A DNA stretch of 64,000 nucleotides, from contig MEUZ01000003.1 of the NCBI GenBank assembly GCA_001772615.1, forward strand, positions 62,001 to 126,000, in the 5' to 3' direction. The position numbers and the translations under genes are program-made. This document shows, piece after piece, positions 52,513 to 61,514 of this stretch. The stretch comes from a candidate division WWE3 bacterium RIFCSPHIGHO2_01_FULL_40_23 (GTDB taxonomy: Bacteria > Patescibacteria > WWE3 > UBA101185 > 2-01-FULL-41-18). A model generated the notes under the pieces. The model ran no database searches and was not told the origin of the DNA. It saw only the letters and a program-made list of their open reading frames with translations. How positions within the stretch are numbered: position 1 is the stretch's first letter; each line of letters begins with the position of its first letter.

Positions 52513-52541
52513 ATGGTACTATAGATACCTATCTATGTCAA
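52513..52541 (-). promoter_or_regulatory. Radical SAM gene promoter
   Basis: On the minus strand, consensus TTGACA (52536-52541), exactly 17 bases, then TACCAT (52513-52518). The -10 ends 9 bases before the ATG. The spacer is filled by an inverted repeat. Confidence 0.6.
52521..52536. promoter_or_regulatory. Putative operator dyad in the radical SAM promoter
   Basis: ATAGATA-CC-TATCTAT is a perfect dyad with 7-bp arms lying between the -35 and -10. A repressor bound here would block RNA polymerase. The regulator is unknown. Confidence 0.5.
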
Positions 52542-52578
52542 AAAAAGTTGTTATACCGGGTCTTACTAATAGTATCTT

Positions 52579-53547
52579 TTAGAGTATCTCACAGAAGGCC
52601 TCTTTTAAAACCTTAAGTTTCTCCTCGTTATTAAAAACTTGGGAAGAGTCCGCTATACTTAACCCCATCAGGTCTTTTTTAGAAAGCAAGGAAAGCAGAC
52701 TCTGAAGCTCAAGGATGCCCATACTATCCAATTCTTTTGAGGTTAATATTGAAGGGTAAAGTACACAAGAACTATAGTATTCAAGCATTTCATCCACAAA
52801 GGAAAGATCTTTCTCATTAAGTTTGAAATAAAGCATCGGACAGATAAAATCAAGCTTAGAAGATAGCTCAAAAGCATTCTGACCAAGAATTCTTGTTATT
52901 GCGCTCCCGTACTCTTTATCAGTCCAGGGAATTATAAAAGCGCCAAGTTTCACAGAAGATATCCCGGAAATCACTTCACTTGCGCTTTCTACAAAAGAGG
53001 TTATGGTCTTAGTTTTAAACTCAAGCCATTCAAGATAAAATTGACCATCAATGGCTTCTACAAGCTCCTTTCTACTTTCAGGAAGCTTTTCATTATTAAG
53101 GTAACCTTCCCTAAACTTATTAATACAGACCTCACAGTAACATGTATCAAAAATGATAGGTTCAGAAGGGATCCAGTATGTTGGGTAGTGAAGTGAGGAA
53201 AGAATTATTGATCTGATATTCTTATTTAAAGAAAGTTCCTTAATTCTCTCAAGCTTTGATCTTCTTACATCCTCATTATTAGGGCATACTCCATAATACC
53301 AGTCTTTACTGCAGTCTCTTCCTTCGGCTTCTAAAGGAGCCGCCGAAGGAAATTCGGATAAAAGCTCACCCCCTGAAAAGACTTCCACTGAAACATCTAT
53401 ATTAAGTCCATCGTTCACTCTCAAAACAGATGAGATAAAAGTTTCATCAAGATTTTTCTCATCCACAATTACCGAAGATAAACAAAGCTCATCCAAAAGC
53501 CTCAAAAAAGCGGGATCTGAATTTAAAATCTGGGACGATTTTTCCAT
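52579..53547 (-). CDS. Putative TIM-barrel glycoside hydrolase-like protein
   Basis: I do not recognise this 322-residue protein with certainty. Several blocks resemble 'hypothetical glycosyl hydrolase' (GHL) TIM barrels: DWYYGVCPNNEDVRRSKLERIKEL, FDTCYCEVCINKFREGY with a CxCxxC cluster, and KLGAFIIPWTD followed by LDFICPMLYFK. No signal peptide is seen, so it is probably cytoplasmic, unusual for such families. It overlaps the ferredoxin gene and lies 38 bases upstream of the radical SAM promoter, so the three genes may act together. A glycan hydrolase or a non-catalytic sugar-binding barrel are both possible. Confidence 0.5.
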   Translation of the reverse strand: MEKSSQILNSDPAFLRLLDELCLSSVIVDEKNLDETFISSVLRVNDGLNIDVSVEVFSGGELLSEFPSAAPLEAEGRDCSKDWYYGVCPNNEDVRRSKLERIKELSLNKNIRSIILSSLHYPTYWIPSEPIIFDTCYCEVCINKFREGYLNNEKLPESRKELVEAIDGQFYLEWLEFKTKTITSFVESASEVISGISSVKLGAFIIPWTDKEYGSAITRILGQNAFELSSKLDFICPMLYFKLNEKDLSFVDEMLEYYSSCVLYPSILTSKELDSMGILELQSLLSLLSKKDLMGLSIADSSQVFNNEEKLKVLKEAFCEIL

Positions 53548-53780
53548 TAGCCTTCTTTCTCCTCCGGCCAGATCCTCTTTCCAGTTTCCTCATCATCAAG
53601 AATAATAGCAAGAGTCGGACATGACTTTGCCGCCGCAATGATGGCCTGCACGCTGTCACCAGGAATATCTTTTACGATGGCTATATTCTCATTATCCAGC
53701 TCAAAGGTGTTCGGAGCTTGTACCACACATGTACCTGCTCCTATGCATAAATCTCTAATTACAGTTATTTTAACCTTCAT
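53547..53780 (-). CDS. Small ferredoxin, three-cysteine [3Fe-4S]-like type
   Basis: The 77-residue protein has Cys12-IGAGT-Cys18 and Cys54-Pro, with Ala15 where the second cysteine of a [4Fe-4S] site would be. This C-x5-C...CP pattern is that of the P450-type mini-ferredoxins that hold a [3Fe-4S] cluster. It transfers single electrons in the cytoplasm. The neighbouring radical SAM gene, which needs an electron donor, is a candidate partner. It begins one base after the GT2 stop with a GAGGGG site and overlaps the next gene (TAATG). Confidence 0.85.
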   Translation of the reverse strand: MKVKITVIRDLCIGAGTCVVQAPNTFELDNENIAIVKDIPGDSVQAIIAAAKSCPTLAIILDDEETGKRIWPEEKEG

Positions 53781-53781
53781 T

Positions 53782-54798
53782 TTACCCCTCTATATATTTG
53801 CCTTCTTTTTTACTCACAGCTTTTAAGTTTAGCTTTGGTTTTTTAAAAAGTCCATACAAAAAATAGAAGCCATAAACCAGATGAGTCAGAAAAACACCCA
53901 TTATAAAATAAAATGTAAGTAAAATGTTCTTTTCTTTACTAAAAACTTTTACTGCCTCATTTAAGAGAAGGATTACATACAAACCGACCACGGAAAAGTA
54001 AAAATAAAAAAAGAACCTGCTAAAGAAAAAAGTTAATGGTCCAAAAAATAAGCCTAAGATAAAAAGCGAGGGCACAAAATACTGAAGTTTTCTTGAATTT
54101 TTAGGAAATATTTTGGCAAATTGCCCTCTGTGCATACCATATCTTGAAACCTGCTTTAAATGAGGCAAAAAAACAGTCCTTCTATGATGAAAAACAACAA
54201 CTAACGGGTCATATAAAATCTTCTTTCCAGTCTCTTCCAATAAATCAAGGCAAAGTTTAGTATCCTCTCCAGGCCAAAATTCACTTTTAAAACCACCCAC
54301 CTTCTTAAAATCCGAAAAAAGAACAAAAAGATTTACCGAAGGGTAATCATCAACATACATCCTTTTACCCACCACATGTCTATGGTAGGTCCCTCCTCCT
54401 GCAAGAGCTGAAGACAAAATTTCACCTGAAACTTTTTCCAAAAAACCTTCATTCGGAGGAGTAATTGATGGCCCACCCACTCCACATAAATTTTTATCCG
54501 AAAAGTCGGAAGTTGCCTTCTCAAGCCAATCGCTTCTGGGATATGCATCATCGTCAAGAAAAGCAAGAATTTTACCCGAAGCGTACCTTAACGCGAGGTT
54601 TCTTTTATCTGAAGGCCCGACTTTTCCAGAAGGGATCATTTTAAAGTTTTTTGGTAAACCTCTAAAAATCTCTTCTTCATCAGTTATTATAAGAACTTCA
54701 TAATTACTATATTTAAGCTTTTTAAGATGAGGAATAGCGTCCCTAAGATAGTTGGTAATTGTTCTTACCGGTATGATAATTGATACCTTTGGCTTCAT
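53782..54798 (-). CDS. Glycosyltransferase family 2, membrane-associated
   Basis: The 338-residue GT-A enzyme opens KVSIIIPVRTITNYLRDAIPHLKKLKYSNYEVLIITDEEE, with LDDDAYPRSDWL as the metal/donor site and GEDTKLCLDLLEETGKKI in the acceptor part. Three or four membrane segments follow near residues 240-315. It overlaps the next GT2 gene by ATGA. The sugar is unknown. Confidence 0.88.
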   Translation of the reverse strand: MKPKVSIIIPVRTITNYLRDAIPHLKKLKYSNYEVLIITDEEEIFRGLPKNFKMIPSGKVGPSDKRNLALRYASGKILAFLDDDAYPRSDWLEKATSDFSDKNLCGVGGPSITPPNEGFLEKVSGEILSSALAGGGTYHRHVVGKRMYVDDYPSVNLFVLFSDFKKVGGFKSEFWPGEDTKLCLDLLEETGKKILYDPLVVVFHHRRTVFLPHLKQVSRYGMHRGQFAKIFPKNSRKLQYFVPSLFILGLFFGPLTFFFSRFFFYFYFSVVGLYVILLLNEAVKVFSKEKNILLTFYFIMGVFLTHLVYGFYFLYGLFKKPKLNLKAVSKKEGKYIEG

Positions 54799-55601
54799 TT
54801 TCTCATCCCGCTTTTAACCCCACTTAACTTATGTACTTTCATCCAGTTTCTCTTATTTGAATCCTCATAATACTTAAGAAAGTGGAGCCTATAGAATATG
54901 GCTAGGGTATCAATAAAAACACCTCTTATATCAGGGTTTAAAAAAAGAAACGCGCTTTTTTTAAAGGAAGTATTCTCAAAATCCCAGTTAATTTCAACAG
55001 GCGCTTCAAAAATTCTTCTAAACCCCAGATGATTAGCAACAGCGAGAGATTCTATATCAAACGCAAATCGTTTAACTACAAGTCTTGGAAAAACACGGTC
55101 AACAACTTCTCTTCTGTAAACTTTAAGTCCGGTTTGAGTGTCCCCTACTCGCACCCCAAAAAGGGCCTTAACAATTAAATGGTAACCAAAACTGTAAATC
55201 CTTCTAAAAAGCGGATATTCGTGGATTTTGGAAACAGGGTGCCTTTTGCTTCCGACAATAATATCCGCCCGGTACCACTCCATATGTTCAAGAACCATTG
55301 AAATCCCATTGGCATTTATGTCCATCCCCGCATCAATAAAAATTACTATATCACCGGAACATAAACTTGCCCCATACCTTATAGCATAACCCTTCCCTTT
55401 ATTTATCCTGTAACCTATAACCCTAATATTTCTTTTCTCAACTCTCTTTGCTTCATCAAAAGTTTTGTCTGCAAAGCCGTCAACAACAACAATAATCTCA
55501 AATCTGTACCTTGTCTGGGACATAACTTTATGAATATTTTGTATGTCCTTCTTAATTGTCTTCTCCTGCTTGTAAGACGGAACGATTACCGATACCAACA
55601 T
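54795..55601 (-). CDS. Polyprenyl-phosphate sugar synthase-like GT2 (DPM1/ALG5 type)
   Basis: This protein of about 268 residues resembles dolichyl-phosphate glucosyl/mannosyltransferases: SVIVPSYKQEKTIKKDI, VVDGFADKT, NKGKGYAIRYGASLCSGDIVIFIDAGMD, ADIIVGSKRHP and GDTQTGLKVYRREV. Such enzymes make polyprenyl-phosphate sugars that GT-C enzymes use on the outer face. Three PMT-like GT-C genes follow within 6 kb, which fits that role well. The frame is open to 55628, but the ATG at 55601 begins the catalytic domain directly and is preferred; it overlaps the flippase gene by 50 bases. Confidence 0.85.
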   Translation of the reverse strand: MLVSVIVPSYKQEKTIKKDIQNIHKVMSQTRYRFEIIVVVDGFADKTFDEAKRVEKRNIRVIGYRINKGKGYAIRYGASLCSGDIVIFIDAGMDINANGISMVLEHMEWYRADIIVGSKRHPVSKIHEYPLFRRIYSFGYHLIVKALFGVRVGDTQTGLKVYRREVVDRVFPRLVVKRFAFDIESLAVANHLGFRRIFEAPVEINWDFENTSFKKSAFLFLNPDIRGVFIDTLAIFYRLHFLKYYEDSNKRNWMKVHKLSGVKSGMRK

Positions 55602-56844
55602 ATCCCATATAGTACAACACAATCGCAAGAAGCAGTAAAAGGGAGATAGAGATATTTATGATCACAACTTCAAGCAGTGATTCGTGGTAAAGGCTTATTA
55701 ACACAAACTGCAGAAAAACAGCAGGGAATTGAAATAAAAAGACTTTGCCTTTATTTATGGCGAGAAAAAACATAACCATAAAATTTATCATTACGTAAAG
55801 GCCCATAAATACTGAAAAGGCGGGTATTAGAAATGAAGCCTTAAGAAATCTCTCTCCAAAAAGAAGGCCGACAAAAAAATCAGGAAAGGTAAAAAACATC
55901 AATACGGAAACTAAGGCAAGCGTGAGCTGGATTATAAAAAAGGGCTTTAAGCGCTTTGAAACATCTCCACCCTTGGCATATGCTTCCGAAACCTGCGGAA
56001 ACATGACAACCGAAACCGAACCTGCACCAAAAAGGATCACCTTCCCAACAGTAACGGAAACCAAGTAAAGCCCCGCCGATACACCATCAAAAAAATGCTT
56101 CACGAGAATTACATCTACATTATTTAAAAGAACCATTCCTATATTAATCAAAAACGACGCAACGCCAAACTGAAGAAGTTTTCCGTATTCACCGTTCATA
56201 CCATTTCTCCACCCCCCAAAAAGACTCTCCCGCAAAAATAAAAGCCCCAAAAGAAATGAAAGTATCGTTGAAAAGCTCATCCCAAGGTACACACCTGAAA
56301 CCCCTAACCCCAAAAACGCGAAGAAGGAAGGGATCGCAAATCTTAAAACAGATGCCGCTACCGAAAGAAAAGAAAAAGCTTTAAACCGTGAAAGACCCTG
56401 AAGATAAGAAAACGGTGGAATAATTAGAAAGGACACACCAAGGTAAATGGAAAAAAACAAAACCATATCGGATTTCTCAAGGTTTAAGTAAGATAAAACA
56501 AAACTTTGTGAAAATACTACAAGAAGTGAGACAAGAATACCTATAGTGGATACAATTCCTATAAGTCTTGGGAGAAGACTTTTTATAGCCTCATACTCCC
56601 CTTTTGCTTTAAGGTCCGAAACCATTTTAATAACGGAAGTAATAAAAGCATTTATAGGAATGGAAAAAACGATTGATAAAGACAACAGGACACCAAATTC
56701 TCCATATTCACTTATTGTTAAAAACCTTCCTAAAGAAAGCTGGAGCAAATAACTGAAAATACTGGATACAAATAGACTTGCAGTGACAATAAAACTTTTA
56801 TAAACATCATCGTTTTTTAGAAGTAACCGCACCCTTTCAATCAT
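55552..56844 (-). CDS. Oligosaccharide flippase, Wzx/MOP superfamily
   Basis: The 430-residue protein has about 12 membrane segments. It opens with the family pattern FIVTASLFVSSIFSYLLQLSLGRFLTISEYGEFGVLLS and repeats of loop signatures. It is the second of three flippases in the window. It overlaps the DPM1-like gene downstream and the PMT-like gene upstream (ATGA), inside an operon reaching from beyond 64 kb to 52.6 kb. It may turn a lipid-linked unit or, like some relatives, a polyprenyl-phosphate sugar. Confidence 0.88.
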   Translation of the reverse strand: MIERVRLLLKNDDVYKSFIVTASLFVSSIFSYLLQLSLGRFLTISEYGEFGVLLSLSIVFSIPINAFITSVIKMVSDLKAKGEYEAIKSLLPRLIGIVSTIGILVSLLVVFSQSFVLSYLNLEKSDMVLFFSIYLGVSFLIIPPFSYLQGLSRFKAFSFLSVAASVLRFAIPSFFAFLGLGVSGVYLGMSFSTILSFLLGLLFLRESLFGGWRNGMNGEYGKLLQFGVASFLINIGMVLLNNVDVILVKHFFDGVSAGLYLVSVTVGKVILFGAGSVSVVMFPQVSEAYAKGGDVSKRLKPFFIIQLTLALVSVLMFFTFPDFFVGLLFGERFLKASFLIPAFSVFMGLYVMINFMVMFFLAINKGKVFLFQFPAVFLQFVLISLYHESLLEVVIINISISLLLLLAIVLYYMGYVGIGNRSVLQAGEDN

Positions 56845-58466
56845 CTTTCCTTCTTATAAACGTTATAAACTGGGACCGAATCTATATTTATAGTTCCCTC
56901 AAACTTTAAGTTATATTTCATCTTAGTGGAAGATGTATCCTCCCAAACTGGATAAACAAAAAAGTTAGCCCTCTCTGCTTCCGGTCCGAGAGACTCAAGA
57001 ACAGCCCATCCTTTTATTTCCCTTATAAAAGGCCAAATTTGAGTATAGTATTTTTCTGGAAATGCGACAGTCAGCTTATCATCAATTCTTCTAGAGTAAA
57101 GAAGCTTACTAAGAGTCTCATTATTCTCAAAAGTCTTATATTCTCCTTGTTCCCTAATGTTATTAAAATATGAGATTATTTCGGGCACGCCAATCATCCA
57201 TTTAGGTTCAAGAACAAAAATACCTCTTTTTAACCCCCCGCCCAGAACACTATAGTAAGAGAAATAATCGGGATGGATTTTCAGATATAAAATGAACTGT
57301 GGAATAAAAATTAAAAAAAAGATGAGATAAGCTAATTTTTTAAACTTCTCATGAAGATAAGTTAAAAGATAATCATAAAAAAATGAGGAAGCTAAGGATA
57401 AACCCATAATGGAGGGAAGAATATATCTATCCAGTTTTTTTGAAGGAATGGAGATTTCAATGAAATAAAGAAAAGAAAAGAACAGGCTATAAAGTGCAAA
57501 CTTCTTTTTATCCTCGCTTATATTAGCTTTAACAAAAAGCCACCCGATAAAGCCTAGAATTAAATATAAAGAAGTTTTGTACATCAGTACAACGGGATAA
57601 AACGTAAAGCCGGGATCTGACGTAAGAGAACCAAAATAAATCTGATCATGCCCCCCTTCAACTCCTACGGTAAAGATGCCTGTAAAATAAGTGCTAAGTG
57701 CTTCCCAAGGTTTCACCCACATCCCCGGCCATAACAACACAAACCAAAGCAAAACAATTAAAAACCACCTAAAATAAGAACTCACCATAGATTTAAAAGT
57801 TGTTTTTTTAAAAATAACCTCTACAAAGAGCATAAAAAGAACAAACGGAAGAATCATAAGAGAAGAACTCTTCGTTAAAACGGCGAGCGAGGCAAAAAAA
57901 CCTGAAACAAAAAGACTCTTAAAGCCTTTTTGAAAGTTCACGTAATAGTAGAACCAGACAAAAGAAACAACCATAAATGTTGTCATTAAACCTTCAAGAT
58001 GCAAAACTTTGGTTAAAGCTATATAAAAAGGCTCTAAAGAAAAAACAGATATTAAAATAAAAGTGGTTTTTACTCCAAACATTTTCCTTAGAGCATAAAA
58101 AAGAAAGGAGATTGAAACTCCCGTAGCAAAGACAACAAAGAATTTTTGAACAAGATCAAGCTCAAAAATAGTTCTTAGTTCATTATTTGGAGGATTGCTT
58201 CCTGTAAAAACCCTGTAGTAAAGGTTATAAACTTTGATGGAAGCGCTTCCAATTATCATTAAGCTAACGCCTGGATGGTATGTTTGAATCGTTTTTTCAA
58301 ACTGACCTCCAAATAAACCCCCGCCAAAATCATATATTCTTGCCTTCCATCTCCAAACATCCGTATTAAAATTATCATGGCCTAAGGAGGGAGCCCGCGA
58401 CAATATAAATAAAAGGGCAACAAGTATTTCAAATTTTATTTTTCTTATTTTATCCAAAGTTTTCAT
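56841..58466 (-). CDS. GT39/PMT-like membrane glycosyltransferase
   Basis: The 541-residue protein has about 11 membrane segments. The first outer loop has RAPSLGHDNFNTDVWRWKARIY followed by TYHPGVSLMIIGSA, i.e. the acidic residue and HPG signature of a PMT-like subgroup. KVLHLEGLMTTFMVVSF is the second conserved loop. A soluble C-terminal outer domain of about 120 residues follows. It is clearly related to the gene at 60.0-61.5 kb (shared YHPGV, GH(D/E), (F/Y)YPVVLMYK motifs). It would use a polyprenyl-phosphate sugar made by the DPM1-like enzyme. Confidence 0.8.
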   Translation of the reverse strand: MKTLDKIRKIKFEILVALLFILSRAPSLGHDNFNTDVWRWKARIYDFGGGLFGGQFEKTIQTYHPGVSLMIIGSASIKVYNLYYRVFTGSNPPNNELRTIFELDLVQKFFVVFATGVSISFLFYALRKMFGVKTTFILISVFSLEPFYIALTKVLHLEGLMTTFMVVSFVWFYYYVNFQKGFKSLFVSGFFASLAVLTKSSSLMILPFVLFMLFVEVIFKKTTFKSMVSSYFRWFLIVLLWFVLLWPGMWVKPWEALSTYFTGIFTVGVEGGHDQIYFGSLTSDPGFTFYPVVLMYKTSLYLILGFIGWLFVKANISEDKKKFALYSLFFSFLYFIEISIPSKKLDRYILPSIMGLSLASSFFYDYLLTYLHEKFKKLAYLIFFLIFIPQFILYLKIHPDYFSYYSVLGGGLKRGIFVLEPKWMIGVPEIISYFNNIREQGEYKTFENNETLSKLLYSRRIDDKLTVAFPEKYYTQIWPFIREIKGWAVLESLGPEAERANFFVYPVWEDTSSTKMKYNLKFEGTINIDSVPVYNVYKKER

Positions 58467-60001
58467 TTCGCGTTAACATCAAGAGAAAAAACATACACAT
58501 TAGGACCAAACCTCTGCTCGCTTCTCTCAAAAGACTTTATCAAAGTTAAAAACTTTTTCACATTTTTATATTCCTCTGTATCAGAAAGCCTATCATTAGT
58601 GGCTATCGTTAAGTACGTCGCAGTTTCATTAACACTTATGTAAGAAAGGGACTTTATTCTCCTGTTCTTGTTGTCTATTTTTTCCATAACAGGGTCAAGA
58701 TCCCTTCCGGAGTATATAACTTCCTTATCCAAGGGAATGTTTTCACCCGCCCATTCATAAAAAAGATTTCTGGTATCTTTTTCGGATAGCTTCACTGCAT
58801 ACTTAATTGAGTAAACAAAGGGTGGGAGAAAGACCACCGAAAACAAAATTAAAGAGAGAAGTTTATGTGAAATAAACATCTTCTTTGAAAGAACAAGATT
58901 GTAGAATAAATTTGCCAAATAACCCACCACTAAGCTCACAAATGGGAAAACAAGCATATAATAATGTATCCTATTTTTTGAAAAACCTGTGATATAAAGG
59001 AAATAAAATAAGCCAGGAAGATAAATAAAAATCTTATCACTAGTCCGTTTAGTAAAAATGAAATAAATAAAGAAAAGTTCAAAAAGGAGAAGGAAAGAAT
59101 ACCCAAAATCTGAAATAATTTTTGTTGTTAGAACCTTCGATAGCTGAACGAAATACTGATCGGTACTCACCTTTCCCACATTCTCAAACTGCCAGAAAGC
59201 CCCTTTAGGTCCGTCATCCCTGGTGAAAGTATCAAAGTCAAAAAGAGCATATGGGGTACCTACAAAAAAAGAAGTCAAAGAGACAAAAGCGGCAAGCAGA
59301 AGGTTGGCTGACGCCTTTTTAAAACCGTCACCTAGCCTTAAGAGTTCATGGGTTTTCAAATATAAAATATAAGCTAAGAAAATAACAAATACCGAAAATC
59401 CTCCGTTATATTTAGTTGAAGCAGAAAGACCTGCAAATAAAGCGGCTAAAACATACCATTTCCTTTTCCCTTCTAGCATTATTAATGAAGAAAAATAAAC
59501 GGAAAGACTAAACCAGAAGGTCATGGGAACATCAATGAGTGCAAAATGCGAGTTATATGCATGATATGGAAACAAGGTTATGGCAAGAGCTGATAAAAGC
59601 CCAACCCTCTCATTAAAAAGCTTTTTACCTGTGAGAAAAACAGGAATTGCAGTAAAAGCCCCCAGGGCTGCATTAAATATCCTTGAAGCAAGATAAAAAA
59701 CAAGCGGGTCTCTCCATAAAATAGGCATCAAATTTGAAATAAAGGGTTTTAAACCAAGAACCTGAAAGGCACCTCTAACAACATATATAAGCATATAAAG
59801 AAAAAAGTTTAGGTAAAAATGAAGGTGCGGCCAATCAAAATGCTTGGGATTTGATTCAAACCTTATACCCGTCGCGGTTCTCACAAGCGCGGGCTCATCT
59901 ACACTATAAATAAAAGGAAAACCATAACTTATTCCATATAATCTTAAGAAAAGCCCTAATAATAATATCAATAAAAGAGGTTTACTCACCTTTTTTAACA
60001 T
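58463..60001 (-). CDS. GT39/PMT-like membrane glycosyltransferase
   Basis: The 512-residue protein has about 11 membrane segments. It shows the ArnT/PMT pattern: YSVDEPALVRTATGI in the first outer loop, HYLFYLNFFLYML-like second part (HLHFYLNFF), SHFALIDVPMTFWFSLSVY, and ASTKYNGGFSVFVIFL. A C-terminal outer domain of about 100 residues follows. It lies between two mutually related GT-C genes but belongs to a different subgroup. It overlaps its neighbours by 4 and 20 bases. The sugar is unknown. Confidence 0.82.
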   Translation of the reverse strand: MLKKVSKPLLLILLLGLFLRLYGISYGFPFIYSVDEPALVRTATGIRFESNPKHFDWPHLHFYLNFFLYMLIYVVRGAFQVLGLKPFISNLMPILWRDPLVFYLASRIFNAALGAFTAIPVFLTGKKLFNERVGLLSALAITLFPYHAYNSHFALIDVPMTFWFSLSVYFSSLIMLEGKRKWYVLAALFAGLSASTKYNGGFSVFVIFLAYILYLKTHELLRLGDGFKKASANLLLAAFVSLTSFFVGTPYALFDFDTFTRDDGPKGAFWQFENVGKVSTDQYFVQLSKVLTTKIISDFGYSFLLLFELFFIYFIFTKRTSDKIFIYLPGLFYFLYITGFSKNRIHYYMLVFPFVSLVVGYLANLFYNLVLSKKMFISHKLLSLILFSVVFLPPFVYSIKYAVKLSEKDTRNLFYEWAGENIPLDKEVIYSGRDLDPVMEKIDNKNRRIKSLSYISVNETATYLTIATNDRLSDTEEYKNVKKFLTLIKSFERSEQRFGPNVYVFSLDVNAK

Positions 60002-61514
60002 AAAAATTCCAGAAATTAATCCCCGCTATTTTAATCGTTTTGTCATACACGAATTTTCCTTTAGTTTTATCGGGGGCTATCTCATCACTATCCAAAACCA
60101 AAATATCATAATTATGAGCACCGTATACCCTAGCATCAAAGACCATTGAGTTAGGATAAATTGTAGACATGGCCTTTCTGTCAACAAACCCCACCCTTAC
60201 AAATCCATAGTTTTTTCTTATAAAATCCCTCACCTCAAAAATACCTATACCGAATGACTTTTGACCTATTACCCGATCGGCTACCCTTGGCCCTCCAAAA
60301 AGAGGACTATTATAAACAAAATAATAAGGAAAATACTGAACTAAAGGAATAATATTTATAACGACCAGCAAAAGCGTCAAGGCTGTTTTCACTGGTTTTC
60401 TTTTCACGTTTGAAAAAAAGCTTATTAGAAAATATGAAACCGAAATTATAATAATCGGATATAGCGGCAAAAGATATCTGTCTATTTTTTTATCAGCTAT
60501 CTCAACTGCTAAAAAATAAAATAGAAAAAACAAGGAAAGAAAATATAAAATCCCCGGAGCTAGTAAAAGTGGAGGCTTCTTCTTTAAAATAACAGCTCTA
60601 AAAAGATAAACAAGAATTCCTAATGAAGAAAGTAATAATAAAGGAGAAAGCTTATATAAAAAAACAATTGGGTAATAAAAAGGTCCTGGGTTTTCCGTAA
60701 CAACTCCGAAAAATTTCTCCTCATGCCCTTTTTCAACAACAAGCTTGCTTCCGGAGTAAATCTTTTTAAAAACCCTTACCGGATCATCCCATAAGGCTGG
60801 GAGTATCAAATATCCTGAAAAAAAGAAGAAAAATACATAAGAAAACAAAACAATTAAAAACTTTTTGAGCGTTATCTTTTTAAAGATATAAAGAAGAAAG
60901 GAAAAGGAAGTAAGAAAAAAGATCGCCAGTATAGAAATATTTTTTGTCCAAAATGAAAAGCCTATAAATAAAGAGGATAATATAAGCCATCCATAAGAAT
61001 TTTTTTTGTACCACAAATAATAAGAAACCAAGCCGTTTATAAGAAGCAATGACAAAAGTGCATCCATGTGCAAGAGCCTTGCGTTCCCAAGAAAAAAAGG
61101 CTCAACTGTAAGGAAAAACCCCGCAAGAAAAGAAGTTTCTAGGGTAAAAATCTTGCTAAGGAGAAAAACTAAAATTAAAGTTAAGATAAGTAGGGAAACA
61201 TTAAGAGTGTACTTTGCAACGAAATGAAAGGCCTCATAGGAGAATCTGTCATACCCCACTCTTGGATTGGATAAACGCTTAAGAATTTCAACGGGAGCAC
61301 CTGTGATAAGCATTAGAGTAACCCCTGGATGATAGTGTTGGTATGTTCTTCTGAAATCCCTGCTTTTAATCGCGTCTATATACTGCTCTGATCTAAAATG
61401 CCAATTAAGGGCGTCAGGGTTCATTTCATCATTACCAAGCCTTGGTACATGGGTAATAAAATAAACAAAAGCAAAAACAATGGAATAGATAAAAACTTTA
61501 TTTTTCAATAGCAT
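59982..61514 (-). CDS. GT39/PMT-like membrane glycosyltransferase
   Basis: This 510-residue protein has about 11 membrane segments. The first outer loop has VPRLGNDEMNPDALNWHFRSEQY, then TYQHYHPGVTLMLITGAP, and LLHMDALLSLLLINGL as second conserved loop. It is a paralogue of the 56.8-58.5 kb gene. The frame is open to a GTG at 61526, but the ATG at 61514 sits 6 bases behind a GGTGGGG ribosome-binding-like stretch and is preferred. It overlaps the UPF0104-type gene by 17 bases. Confidence 0.8.
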   Translation of the reverse strand: MLLKNKVFIYSIVFAFVYFITHVPRLGNDEMNPDALNWHFRSEQYIDAIKSRDFRRTYQHYHPGVTLMLITGAPVEILKRLSNPRVGYDRFSYEAFHFVAKYTLNVSLLILTLILVFLLSKIFTLETSFLAGFFLTVEPFFLGNARLLHMDALLSLLLINGLVSYYLWYKKNSYGWLILSSLFIGFSFWTKNISILAIFFLTSFSFLLYIFKKITLKKFLIVLFSYVFFFFFSGYLILPALWDDPVRVFKKIYSGSKLVVEKGHEEKFFGVVTENPGPFYYPIVFLYKLSPLLLLSSLGILVYLFRAVILKKKPPLLLAPGILYFLSLFFLFYFLAVEIADKKIDRYLLPLYPIIIISVSYFLISFFSNVKRKPVKTALTLLLVVINIIPLVQYFPYYFVYNSPLFGGPRVADRVIGQKSFGIGIFEVRDFIRKNYGFVRVGFVDRKAMSTIYPNSMVFDARVYGAHNYDILVLDSDEIAPDKTKGKFVYDKTIKIAGINFWNFYVKKGE

